DNA of 64,000 bases from Crotophaga sulcirostris (Eukaryota; Chordata; Aves; Cuculiformes; Crotophagidae): contig VYZB01000275.1 in NCBI GenBank assembly GCA_013397455.1, positions 62,001-126,000 of the forward strand, in the 5' to 3' direction. Positions within the stretch are counted from its first letter, which is position 1. The number at the start of each line of letters is the position of its first letter. A program made the position numbers and the translations under genes. The notes beneath the pieces are model-generated. The model was not told the origin of the DNA, did no database searches, and worked only from the letters and a program-made list of their open reading frames with translations. This document shows positions 49,001 through 61,980 of this stretch, one piece after another.

Positions 49001-52000
49001 CTCTGTCTGTTTTATGCTCTTAGAAATCAGCCATGCAAATAAATATCATTCAGATGATTTGATTTAGCAAATCTGATCTGCCCTCTTCTAGTGGTAAACT
49101 GAAGAGTGGCTTAAAAATTGTAAGGTTTGTAATCCCCATTTCTAACTGAATGCATTTCATTACACAGAGGCGGTTAAATATTTCTGGACATTCATTTCTT
49201 CCTAAACTTGCCTCAGTTATTAAAAGCATTGAAATATTCCAGGGCAATTTTCTAAAGTGCTATCGCTAAAATGTTGCTGTGACTGTTACACAATAAAGAA
49301 ATACACAGAATATTATGTCAATTTAATCATTTCAGATTTATCTCACCTAGCTTTATCCAGTTAGACATCTACCCTGGTTATCTAGGGTTTCTCAACAGCC
49401 AAAGGAGAGAGGGAGAGACATCTCCAGAGTGTGATTCATCCCTCCTATCTTAAATACCTATCTCACTTTGGAAGCTGATGCAATTTCTCCTAACTGTTAA
49501 ACAGGGATGTCTTATTTCTAATCAGAATCTATTTAGTTTCAGCTTCCAGCTATTGGATCCTGACATGCTGGATTAGTGAATCTTTTTCTGTAAAAAAATA
49601 TCTTCTCTCTGTGCATGAAGAGTGCAAGTAATCTACTCTTCAAAGAACTAAATAGATGGAAATTCCTGGTTTCCCAGTATATGACATTATGGTTCCTCTT
49701 CAAATAAGTCTTGAGAGATAATATTTATTATCACTCCGACTGACACAACTGGAAAAAACAGACAGGCACGTAAGCTCTTCTTTAGGTCTCCCAGAGTTCA
49801 AAGCTTCCCAGTGAAAAGCAAATTTATTTTCGTTTTTGAAAAAACATTTAACTTGCTAAATTAGAGCTTTGCAAGGGAAGAAGCACTTCTTACACATAAT
49901 TGGCACTCTAAGGTTTTAATTCAACAAAAAGCATGACAATAGCGAGCTAATTTGTCTTCTATTGCTAGAGTCTCTTTCCAGTATTTACACAGTAAATTTC
50001 ATACATAAATGTGATGATTTAAGATCACACACCTGAAGTTTGCAGGAATCAATGGGATTGTTTCCAGTAAGTGATTTTCATTTAGGCCTTTTGGTTCAAG
50101 TCTCTACACTCATACAGGATGAAAATTTTCGTGGATATTAAACAGTAGTCATTAGGAAGCCATGGTGTGCTTGTAGAAATAACATTCCCATAAATGGTGA
50201 GAGAAAGCACATTTTTAATTTGCGTTTTACTTTAAAACTCAAAGTGTATTCTAGAAACCCATGACCCTATTATCAAAGGCTAGAAGAAGATAATGAGATT
50301 CTAAATAAGGCTCTGAATAAATGAAGGTTTTTTCTCAATTATGAATGGATACATGCTTACTATTATAGAGGTGTTCTCATGTCCCTTTTCTGAGATGTTT
50401 GTCAAAACTTTCACTTTGTCAGGTTAAGGTCAAGGGAACAATTTTTATTTTCAAAAGTACAAGATCACTGTGAAAAACGTTCCTAATTAAAAAAAAATTC
50501 AATCCCCAAGCAAAGAGATTCCAGTAACTAAAGAGGACAACTTTGGAACATTTGACATTTTCACCTTCTTGGAAATATAAAACCTAGTTCACCCTTACTT
50601 TCCAGTCAGGTCCTTAATAAATGGATTAAGTTAAGACAGATATCCCGGGATCCAAGAAATTAGTAGGCAAAAGAAAGAAAATAAAGTTGAAGTTGTCAAA
50701 ACTTTGCCAGCTTTTGCATCTCATCACAGATACAAAATTGATCTATTTTTCTCAAAAAAAATACCTGCACCCTATTTTTGCTTTTTTTTATTTTATTCTT
50801 TAGATTTCACAGTCTGCTTTTAATGCCAAAAAAAGATTTTTCAGTAAACCACACAGAAAAACAATATTTCAAAGGTAGCATATTTGGTGATATGAAACTT
50901 AGAAGATATTCCAACAGCTTTCCCCAAATCTGAGAATTAATGATAAAAAAAAAGCAATATGTTATTGTTAATTTAAGTATTGTAATTAATGCTGTAAGAT
51001 GTATTGTTTACAGGAATAATGTTAATAGTGATGCAGTCTGTTAGTTTAATTATTCTGGACAATACCTAACATCTGATGCTTCACAAAATGCAAATTACCT
51101 TATCAATAATACTTCCGTCCAAGTATGCAGTAAAAAAAGGTTGGATATTAAGCAGGAATATCATTCTGTCCCACTAGCAGATAGCATGTACAAGGCCTCT
51201 TTCTTCTTTTGTTGCAGCATAAATAATATTGTGGGCATTGCTTCATTATTTCTTGAATGTACATTGAGTTTTCCCTAGGGCATGGGAGCTGAGACATGCT
51301 TGATTCTCTTTATGTGTCCTGTTACTTGTCAACAAGCTAATGCAATTAGGACTTTTCCTTCCTGGTCGCCTGTGTGTGTGCTCTGAGTGATTGGTTTTAT
51401 TTAAAGATGGACCAGATTCAACATTTTTCCTGGTGAAGAGTTCCACAAACCGCAGGTGCGACTCAGATCCGAGCCCAGTCACAATTAGCTTGGCATATTT
51501 AGTATTTCTTCGAACCAGCTCGCTGGTGGAATTCTTATGTTATTTTGCAAATAGTTGCAAATGGAAATTGGCTGCTGGATTAAAACAGAAACTCATAAGC
51601 TTCTTACAAAGTATCCCTGCTACGAATGAGGGTTCTGCTGAAAAATCCAACTATTCATATTATACACAGTAGACATCTTTCCACCTGAATGCTTTTCTCT
51701 TTTTTTGATCAAATAAGACAAACAAGATTCTCTTGAGTTAGAAACAAGGCTAACCCCTTCAAATCCACCAATTTGAAGAGAGAAAGAATAAGTTATTAAT
51801 TTTCTACCCAGTTTTATTTAAAACTGTAACATTTATACCTCTGATGAAATATGCAGTTTTGTTTCATTAGCAGTTACATAGCCCTTTTGTGCTGTTATCT
51901 TCTTTATATTCATGTCTTTCTTTTTGAAAGCTAACGAATGACAGATTTTTAAACTGTCTCAAATCTTTTAGAACTCCTACACTTTCGAGAACTCTAGTCA

Positions 52001-55000
52001 CTCAAAGCTCTAAAAACTGGGACTGTGATAGATATTTTAAGTGTACCTTCACAACTTGGATTTCTGATTTTCAATACAAATCCTGTTCTAACATCAAAAT
52101 GGATTTGGTTGAATATAGCATATTGCAGTCAGAAATCTATTTCAGTAGTTTTTCTAGGTTTAGATGAGACTGTTCAATTATATTTTAATTTCAGAATATT
52201 AAAACACAAAGAAAACAAAAAACAGATTTCAATTACTCAGACTAATTTTTGGAATTCAAGATTATATTTTAAAATCTACCGTTTTCATATAGTCTTTGTC
52301 AGATGTCTAGTTCATTTCTTTGTGCTATGGGTGAAGAAGCACTCTTGTGAGTCCTTTTCTTTTGTGACATTTGAATCTTATCTGCAATATATTCAATAGG
52401 AATTTTCCTTTTGACTGGGATAGGATAAAAATCTAGCTGTAAGGGAACAAACAACATAGTGGTTTAGTTTGCAACAGGATGTGATCACCATTACTCACTC
52501 AAAGACAACCCCCCAAGTTATGTGATATCTGAGGAAAATATTTATAGGTCCCTAGAGTGTCATATTTTTACCATTGTTATTTCAGCAATTATTCATATTC
52601 TGTCAAATGAATGCTCACCCTCACAATTTTTTTTGTCACTTGTAGTAATTTCTGGCTGTTGTACTTGATGCCACCAACTGAGACAAGACTTCAATTTTTT
52701 TTCTAGGAATTCTGCAAATAGTAATGAGAGGTTATTGTCAATTCACCAAAAAGTGTCTGAACAGAAGAGAAGATGGACACAAGGAGGTGAATTGATTTTC
52801 CTGTTGTAACAGGGTTTGGGCATGGTGATGCCCATTTAGGAGAACAGGGCCAATCTGTGCTCCATTCACATCATCTGTGTTGTTCAAAGGGAACAGAAGA
52901 GAGCAAAAATGCCTCTTAAAATTTGGTTGTGTTAGTCATAGAGTTTTGAGGACACTACCAATGAAGGCATTCACTCCAGATAATGAACATGGATGGAAGG
53001 AAAGAAGATAAAGAGAAGTACACAGTGCAAAAAGCTGTCCACATCACATGCTGCAAGAAGTAAAGTTCTGGTAAAACTGAGCTAAACTTATAAAACAGCT
53101 CCCAATAAATCTGATAATTTCATGACCAATGAAATAGTAGAACTAATCTCATCTCACCATAAGACAAAACTGCATCTGTGAAGAAAATTATTGTTATTTT
53201 CCAGTGGGACGCTGGCATAATAGTCTGTAATATTCTTTTTTAACAAATTAGATTTTTTAAAATAATTCTACATGTGTAAGAAAAGCTTTTCATATTTTTC
53301 TGAATTGAATTATTCACTGACTGTAGAACCTCTGTTTTTTCATTTGGAAAATATCTTCTTTAAATATTTAGAAAAAAATATCTATAAACAGCATGCAGTT
53401 TTAATTACAATTTATACGCTTGCATTCTAATTGCCTTTTAAACTAATTTAGCTTGTTCTTAATGTTAATTAAACTCATTGGGGGGAAAATGTTCCTTAAT
53501 TCAGTTGTGAAAATGGAGCAGATGTGAAGATGTATTTGTGATTGTGTCTATCAGTCTGAACTTTTAAGAATCCTTTTTATCTTAAACTCTTTAATAGACC
53601 TTTGAAACAAAGGATTTTCTGCAAGAGGAAGGTGCCCTGTGCATCTCCTGTGTGCTTTCTACATTAAAATTATATGTGCAGAGCACATTCCTTTTTAATG
53701 AATTTACCCCTTCTGAAATACTGTGAAGCTGGATATACAGGAGCTTGTACCAATATCCATATTGTTAGAACTTCAAGTTTTAGACACTTTTCACTCTGAG
53801 TTTACAAGCGTTCAAGTAATTCAAATTCAAAACAGGATTTTTTTTTTTATTTGAATGATTCTGGCTTTTGCAATGAGCTTCTGGGAGGCCTGTGAGCATT
53901 TTGGCAGTGAGTAGAAGGAAAACACATTTCAGAGAGAAAAACATTAGAAATACATATCAGTTGAATTAGAGGTCACTGTGGCACCTGCAGTTCAGTCCTT
54001 GATGTAGTTTTCAAGTGACCAACCTGGTGCTCACAGCAGTTCTACTGTCACAAAACTCATTGTGAGCTGACTGCGATGCCCACGAAGTCCAGAGCTCTGA
54101 GCAGTTAGTCCATGCTGAACTCAATATTAAACCATTTGTTTACAGCTGGTTCAGATATCTCTACTTCAGGCATAATTACAGCTGCCAACCCTGAAAATGA
54201 AATCATTTGTTTAAAATACGATGTGTGAGAAATCAAATTCTCAAATATCAGTTTCTCAAGGGAAGTTCCTTCCAACCAAGTAGCCCCACCAGATGACAAG
54301 CTTCAATTACCAACTTGCTGTGTTGGCAGGCTATGTGTAGTGGTAGCCACCAACAAAGAAACTTGTAGTCCATTTTCCCCACAGTGGCCTGCTTATATTC
54401 CATTCTTGAAAGAATTTATCTGCTAATCAATGTAAACTAAATACTAGCTCTCCAGTCTGTCATGAAAATCGTCCAGTGAAGATTTCTGTTTACAGTGATG
54501 GATATCTGATGCACGTTAAACAACTAGGGTATTGCAAACAATTGATCTTTTGATAGATACAGAACCTTAAAGCCATAAAATGAATCCAAGCTGTCAAAAA
54601 TACCATTACAATTATCAGAAGTGATTACTCCACAATGCTCGTTACATCAGATCTTGAACGGTGTTTAACCAACATAAGTAAACAAAGAGGGATTTATTGG
54701 GAGAATTGAGGGAGAACAATACCCAGTGTTTCCACTGCTTCAAAATGGAATGCTAGGTACCTAGAAATTCAAAAAGAAAGAATAAGGAGGAAAAAAAAAC
54801 CCTTTCATGCTCACTATATCCAGCATCTGTGGGTCAGTGATTCTAAGTTCACTGACATAGCCTTACAAGTTTTAAAAAGAAAGCCTCAGTTAGCCTATGG
54901 TTTTGTTATTGCAGCAGAAACAAGCTCGCTGCTGCTTTGTTAACTTGTTTTGATTCTGCTTTACTCTTGTTTCATTGACATACACAAGGCTGACATCCAG

Positions 55001-58000
55001 AGACACTCTTCTTGGGCAGTCATGTGTATCAGGCGCGGTACGCTCACTGTCAGCTTGATAGGACCTACTAAATGACTGTGCGCTAATCCTGAAGCAACTA
55101 TTCCTCATACTGTGCAACTTGTTGGAGCTTTTATGCATACTATATAGTGTGTGACAGCTACTTTTGTGCATGTGTTGCTACTCATTATATACACATTTAA
55201 ATTCCTTTGCAGTAGTGTCTGCGTGTATTACACTTTCAGATAAACTTTATTTTTTTCTCCTATTGTCATGAGTCTTTACTTTTCATGCTCTTTGGATCTG
55301 AAAGGATTGTTTTTACAAACTCCTTTAATGACCATCCGTGTTTGCAAGAACTTTTTCATTAAGGGTTACACCGTATAAACCTGATGGAATTAATCCGTTT
55401 TTTCACACCCAAAAGCAAATTGAAGTCACCTCGGCAGCTTTCATCAAAAGTGGTTGAGCTTGTACTCTTTACAAGATTACTGAGCACAGAGATGCGTGCA
55501 TGTTCTGTTAGAGGAGCTGCACATTTCCACATGCAAATTCTTGTTTAACTCATCATCGTCTCATTAGTCTTTTTTCTTCAGTGCTGCAGCCCTGATCCTA
55601 CAAAAATTCATGATGAGAATTGTGGTGGTGTATAGTGCTCTCTGAGGCAGCTAAACACAACTGGGAGATTTGTATGGGACTCACCCAACCTAAAAGACCT
55701 TGTGGAAGCAGGGACCACATATTTCCTTACCTGACAAAATGCTGTCAGGTGTCATGGATCACATCAGTCGCATCATGCACATGGAGTAAACAATTACAGT
55801 TTTGGATCCTTATCTGTCATAAAGATTTCTCTTGTTTAACTTCATTATGAATATTCCCCACTGGCTTAGCATATTTGGTTTGGTAGTAGGCTCCTACCAT
55901 CCAAACTGCATGTAGGATTTTGAAAACCTGTAGCCTAATGTTAGAACATGAATTTGCTTTGTGTTGCATCTACTTAGCATCTGTGATCTTATGGATTACT
56001 GATAAACTTTCTCATATATCTTCATCACAACCATGGGTGTTCGTTCAGTCAACCATATCCTTCTAAAAGTTAGGCAACAAGCTTAATAATTTAGGAGCCT
56101 TTTAGTCAATAAGTATTTAAGAAAGCTATTAATCTTATCTTATTTAAGCAACTTTTAGGGGACAGGTAATTATTTTTTCCTACCTCTAGAGGCATTTCTA
56201 CAGGTGCATTTACATTTCATAGGGAACCTAAGTAAAAATAGAGTTTAAATATCTTCTGTTCACATTTTAAATCAGCTTGCAAACCTTCTATATCTGTTCC
56301 AGATTTGGAGGTCCACCAGTCCATGTAAGATCAGCACAATAAAGCAGTCACCTCCACAGCTCTCTAGTTAATGCTAATTGTTTGGAATATATTAGTTCAA
56401 GGTCCCCTTCATCTTGTCATCATTGCAGACTTTTGAATCTTCTGAGATTCCATGCCGCTGGCATCCATTTTTACCCTTGGAAAAAAAGACTGTCTTAACC
56501 TTGCTAATACAGCACTAGCTGTCATGACTACGCAAGCAGTGAAATAACCGCAACGTCTCTGTGGAGTTTTAGATTATTCCTTGTTTGCACATAGGTTAAC
56601 TGTGATATGAAGGAAGAGAAGAGCTGGAAAGAGTCAGCAAGTAATGCTGCTCGTTATTAAAAAGCAAGTAATATAATTTCCTTCTGTCATACTTTAGTGA
56701 CTTCAGTGATGTTTTCATTTTCCCTTCTTTTCTACTGCTGGTCACACAAGTTATGAGCCAAGTTTGCAGTTCATGAAGTACAATGGCTAGACCATTGCAC
56801 AGGGTAAACTTAAAGGGAAGGATTAACTTTAGCCACGTACGTCTATCTGAGCTGTACATTTATGCTCCTTCCTAACAAAGTGAGGAGGAACTGTTGGTTT
56901 TAGGGAGCAGTTCATTTTCATCCTAATACATGTTCTGTAAAAAGTCATATAATCGTACTTCAAAAGTGTAGTTTTTTTGTATGAACAGTAAATGAAGTCT
57001 GGACATCTAGTTCAGCCGTAGGTACAAGACATCTAAATCAGGGAAGACTTATTCATCTTAAATAACTCAGAAGCAAAACACAAGCAGCGTGAATTAAGTA
57101 TTGTAAATCATTCAAAGAATAAACACAAGAGTTTACTACGTATCATCTCTATTTGAATGGAGATAACCTAATGTCATTTGAACAGAAAATATCTGAAGCA
57201 ACATTTTCAACAAGTTTATATTGTATAATGTGTTCTGAGTCACATAGGAAATGTCAACATGTTTTCTCTCTATAAACTTTAGAAGGCAATTAAAGGACTA
57301 GTTTACACTAGACAGATCACTTTTTGAAAGCTAGAAGTAAAAGAGATTAATTCTACCCTATATGTTTGCTCTGTGGATTTACTTTTTACAAAAAAATAGG
57401 TTTGTCCTGTCAGCCAGTGAGTAGTCTAGCTAGATCTATACCACTGACTGACACTTTTAAGAGCGCGTGGACAACACAGTGCTCAAAAGGCCCAGGTTTC
57501 TCTGCAGATGCAAGTGACTATCATTAGAATAGCCCGATTTCTGTATATTGTCTTTGTCCTGACAGCTCAGCGCAGAGCTGGGGATCAGAGCCACTTCCAA
57601 TATCTTCAGAGACAGCATCTGGAGACACTAGCACAGGGACTTCTGCTCAGCAATATCATTTCTTATCTCTAACTTTCTTTACACTGAGCTGTCAATGCTG
57701 CATTTTCACTATTGCAGCCAAAGTTTTTTATTGGTTCCATGATAGGAAGAAAGGATTTCTCTTTTGGAGGCATTTCAAACAGAAAAAGAGAATCTAAGCA
57801 CAAAAGATGTCTTCTGCTTTTAGTCTGTTCTGCATAATCTATCTTGATTGCCATCAGTCTCTTCATGTCTGATAGAGCACCATCCATAAGCACATAATCA
57901 TCATGCTTATTGGCTGCCTAGGGCACCCAAGAAAGTATTAGCTTTCACTCAGGATGTGATCCAGCATTTTGCAAGTATACATCATAGTTCATAGATCATA

Positions 58001-58037
58001 GATCACAGACAGCAAGCATGGTTGCATACAGTGTTGC
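46068..58037. other. About 12 kb without genes or recognisable transposons
   Basis: AT-rich and free of any CR1 or LTR I can recognise. The longest frame (52025-52399, 124 codons) has no domain, signal or exon boundary and is considered chance. Stretches with enhancer-like motif density: 46855-47110; 50945-51120 (octamer ATGCAAAT at 51088-51095 and forkhead-like TGTTTAC near 51005); 53380-53485 (clustered TAAT cores); 55320-55560 (octamer ATGCAAAT at 55531-55538). A GTGATTCATC segment lies at 49431. A short CATAGAT-type repeat (57983-58012) precedes the LTR. Conservation cannot be judged from one sequence. Confidence 0.45.
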
Positions 58038-58795
58038 TGTTCTGGTTTGAGCTAAAGCAGAATTAATTTTCTAGCTTTTCATCTAAGAATTATCTAAGTA
58101 AGTTCATTTTCTGAAAATTAATCACATTTTCCAGACTATGTCTTCTCTAGAAGTGATAACACTTAAAATTTATGATTATCACCAAAATAACAAGGCAGTG
58201 TTATGCAGAAAAGCAATTGCTTATATTTATCCCTAGTAGAGACCAAGGCCATAGTGAGCTGGTGGGACGCGGTAAGTCATAAAGGCTAAAAAGGGTCACA
58301 TTTTCAAGGAGGAACAGACAGGATAGGTAACCTAAAATTAACCAACAGAGTATTCCACTCCATATATGTCATACTGAGTGTAAAATATGAGGGATCACCA
58401 GGGTCAGGTCCTTTTCTTCAATAACCAGCACCCAATAAGAACTCCATCGATCCGTTGTCCCGATCCCAAATCCGTGTACTGCTGAACCCAATTCCTGAAT
58501 CCAGCTCCTGTCTGCCACTGACTCCAGTCTGGGACCTTTCCCTATACCTGCTCTGCAGCACAAGTGATGACACGTAATCACTGGGAGGTGTAATTTTGTG
58601 TATTTGCATATATTTTATTATTTTCTTCTTAATAGTAATTTCCTTATTATTAATATTTCGTCATTAAAGCTGTTTCAGTTGTAGTTTCCAACCCACAAGA
58701 CTCATTTCCCTTTCACCTTTCCCTGGGTGATGGATTGGGTACACAACCACTCACATTTAGCTGCTCCCCTGGCCCAAGGGGGCTAACCCATAACA
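58038..58795 (-). mobile_element. Solo LTR of an endogenous retrovirus, avian ERVL type
   Basis: A near-complete 758-base LTR, with the inverted ends TGTTCTGG on the left and CATAACA on the right. On the minus strand it begins TGTTATGGGTTAGCC, contains AGCTAAATGTGAG and an AATAAA polyadenylation-type signal (+ 58614-58619), and ends GCTTTAGCTCAAACCAGAACA (19 of these bases also recur in the 30.7 kb LTR). The flanks GTTGC (58033-58037) and GTTCC (58796-58800) look like a 5-base target duplication with one mismatch, as expected of ERVL integration. No gag, pol or env remnants adjoin either side, so the provirus was probably reduced by LTR-LTR recombination. The short frames inside (for example 58369-58581) are not genes. 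Confidence 0.88.
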
Positions 58796-61579
58796 GTTCC
58801 ATTGGTCTATCATTAAACAATCTTGAACATATTTCACATATGATTCCTGGAACTTCTATTAATTTTGTCTTTCTGTATAGCTAATAGGTGATCTTGGTTA
58901 GTAACAATTTTCCAGTAGATTTGTAGTGGAAGAGTCGTATACCAAATATATAGTAGTTTATAAGCTTCAGAGAGGAAAGTCACTCACTTCTATTTTGGCC
59001 ATAGTTGAGAAGATGTTGGCAAGCTTGTATAGAAGATGACCATACAAGATACTGCTATGATATTTTGCCTTGTCCTGGGTATGAGCTGTAGTGTATCAAT
59101 GATAATCACCAGTGAACACAACTAGCAGAAAAAATTATCTTTCTGTAAGGGAGACTGTGTAAGGGCAAAAGAATAAAAAGTTTTCTTTAGTAACAAACAA
59201 CGAAATAAACCCACTTCCACCTAAGGCAAACTTAGTTTTATTTTTGAACAGTCTGTTAATTTTAAGCAGCTGGTTCCAATGGTCTTAAGCTGAAACAGAC
59301 CACTTGTGATTTCCACTGAATACCAGCAAAACCAATTTTTTACAGTTTATCATCCCAATATTGATTCTGTCATATTTTTTATAATACAAGATTGATGTGG
59401 ATGTTGGAAACTGCTAAAGGGAGTTCAAGATTATGTTACGTTCTAAAGAGTGGTTTATAATAGTGAAACCTAACATTTTATGTTGTGGTGAATTTAAAAA
59501 CTTACCTTGTATTTTAAAGAGAGAAATGATCCATATATACCTGTATTTAGTCAGAAACAGCTCCTTCTGTTAATTTAAAGAGTAACAGGATTAATAACAT
59601 GGCACAGACCTAGGAAAAAATAAATAAAAAACCCCTGATTTAAATAAAATAGAAAAAAATAGAATTAAAATTATGAGCAGATGAAGATATACACTCTCAA
59701 GTACTAAAATTCATACAGTCTCAAGTACTAAATGCAGTTGAATATCAAAAAAATCTATGGAAACCTTAACTCTGATCAACATGGTTTTCCACTTTTTGGG
59801 TATATAAAATAGCTTAAAAGTCTTAAGTTTTGTTTTTAATGATTATTAATTTCTTTCAGCGTAGATGAAAGTTTTGCTGTAAATGTCACCACACCGCTTT
59901 AGCAAAATCTTTCAGGAAGTGTTGCACACGCACTTCTACTACTGTCTTTTTAATTATCATATGTATTACATAAGGATTGAATAAATTCTTATGTCATTAA
60001 GCTACAACTATTTTCTTTAATATTTCTACTGTATTAGGACTATCCTGTATCATCTTTATCTTCATACAATTTATTAGATTTGTTTTAAAATTGTTCTAAA
60101 CAGTAACCATCCAAAAGAAAACAAATAAATTAAAAAGAAGTCAAAGTTAATAACTTAAACAACATAGATAATAAGCTCTCCAAAACTATAGATTTTTTGT
60201 TGGATAACACTTAGTGCAAAACTTAGGTGTGTGAAAATGTTTCTGTCCATGGAAATACAAGTCAAATAAAATTCTTTATCTGGTCGCGATTGAAAAACAA
60301 AATTTCTAATGATGCTTAGAAATTTTCTCACTAAGTTGCTCCCTAGTCCCACAGTAGTGAAGATGGATGCCATCAGTGAAATTGGCTTCCCAGCCAAGGT
60401 CCCGTTCTTCCCAAAACCCTTGTTGTTTGCTTTGTGGATAATAGACGAAGTGAGTCCTTTTTTTCTTATAGGTATGCTTATTCTTAAAGTGCATATTGCA
60501 AATACTTAGCTCCATATTCATTCTGTGTATTTTTCTCACTTAGCTATGGCCCCAAGGGTGCAATCCCATTGCTTATGATTGATGGAGAAAGATAACCACT
60601 TCAGGAGGGATGCTTCTGCTTCAGTGAGCTGCCCACAGAAACAACCTTTACTGACTACACTCCTGAACTGGGCACTTCAGTTATACTTAAAATCATGTCA
60701 GAAAAAGTCAGGCTGTAGTGTGCTAAATAAGATAAAGAAGCAATGCTCTCAGGAGGATAGGGTACAAAGCCCAAGATAACCATTTTCCATTCCCAGGTCT
60801 TCTGTTGGCCAACTTTATTCCTTCCTGATTTGGAAAATGAGGACCTCTATACTAAAACTCTTTGAAATTTATTTAAACTACTGCAACAACAACAAAAAAA
60901 CCCCACAAACAAACAAACAAACAAAAAATATTAAAAAGTATTATTAACATATATGTTATTTCTTATCTTAAAATGTGGTGGAACTTTTACTAGGAATTTT
61001 ATTGTTTTTACACAGAAATGCATGACATATTAAAGGAAAAAAAAAGGATTACATCAGTGCAGTAAATGATGAACACAAAATATTGTGCAAAAGGTCCCAG
61101 TCATCATCTGGCTCCAAGATTTAATCTCTCTCAGTAGAAAAAATAATGAATCAGAACGGGTTCTTGTCCACACATCCTTTCAGAAGAATGAATACATGTG
61201 GTGCCTTTAAACTGTACAATGCTGATGGAGTGACAGATCTTGAAAGCCCATCTGCCCCAGTATTTCAGCTCCTGACACTTTTGTTTTGTGAAAGTCTATT
61301 TATAAATTTTTATTTGCTGATGCTTTTCATCATAAAAGTTTAAAAGTATAAAGCATAATCATTTTCCATTAAAATAGCCTAACTGAACTCAATGGGAGTT
61401 TTTTTCTTCCTTTGACATCAATAGGCTTTGGATCAGATCCGTACAATGCAATTTAGTACAACAGTTAAATGTGTGCTAAAGTTCCATGGAATACAGAGAG
61501 GCTTTAGACATGTTCTCAACAAATGCCCACAGTATTGAGTTGTCGTGGGAAGAGAGCATTTGTTCGGTGGGTTGGGGGG
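58796..61579. other. Gene-free spacer
   Basis: AT-rich sequence. The direct repeat TCTCAAGTACTAAA occurs near 59695 and 59719. A simple (CAAA)n tract at 60882-60928 is listed separately. No transposon or exon was recognised. Confidence 0.5.
60882..60928 (+). repeat. (CAA)n/(CAAA)n low-complexity tract
   Basis: CAACAACAAC, an A-run and CCCC are followed by about five CAAA units. This is a simple repeat. It could be a degraded poly-A-type tail, but no retroposon body was recognised beside it. Confidence 0.8.
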
Positions 61580-61594
61580 NNNNNNNNNNNNNNN
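61580..61594. other. Short assembly gap (15 N)
   Basis: Fifteen unresolved bases directly after GGGTTGGGGGG on the + strand. The gap may mark a G-homopolymer that failed to resolve. Confidence 0.97.
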
Positions 61595-61980
61595 GAAAGT
61601 CTACAAATATAGTGGAATTGAAGTTGGTTCAGGATCACAACAATTTCAATGAAAAACTAGTGAGTTTCTTACAATACCCACTAAAATGGAAATGGTCACA
61701 GATGTAAGTGGGCCAGTAGAAAAGTTTCTATGCTGCAGAAACCTCTTATTTTTTTTCATAACACCTGCTTCTCTTAAGAAAATACACACGAGAGTGTCCT
61801 GGAAGTGATGTTTTTTCTGTGCCCATATAACACGCCCAAGGATTTAGCAGTGCATAACAGTGCCAAGCTCAGCAAATCTTTGGGACTGGTCCTTACAGGG
61901 TAAGCGTGCGCTACAGTACTAGGAGTTGGTACAATACAACCCTTCGTGTCTCAACGGTCATGTAAGACTTTGAAAACAAA
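61595..61980. other. Spacer between gap and CR1
   Basis: Nothing recognised. The open frame that appears to cross the gap (61486-61707) has no support. Confidence 0.5.

Noticed and set aside
52025..52399. 124-codon plus-strand open frame
   Set aside because: No domain, signal peptide or splice boundaries, and the composition matches its AT-rich surroundings. Chance length is plausible in 64 kb.
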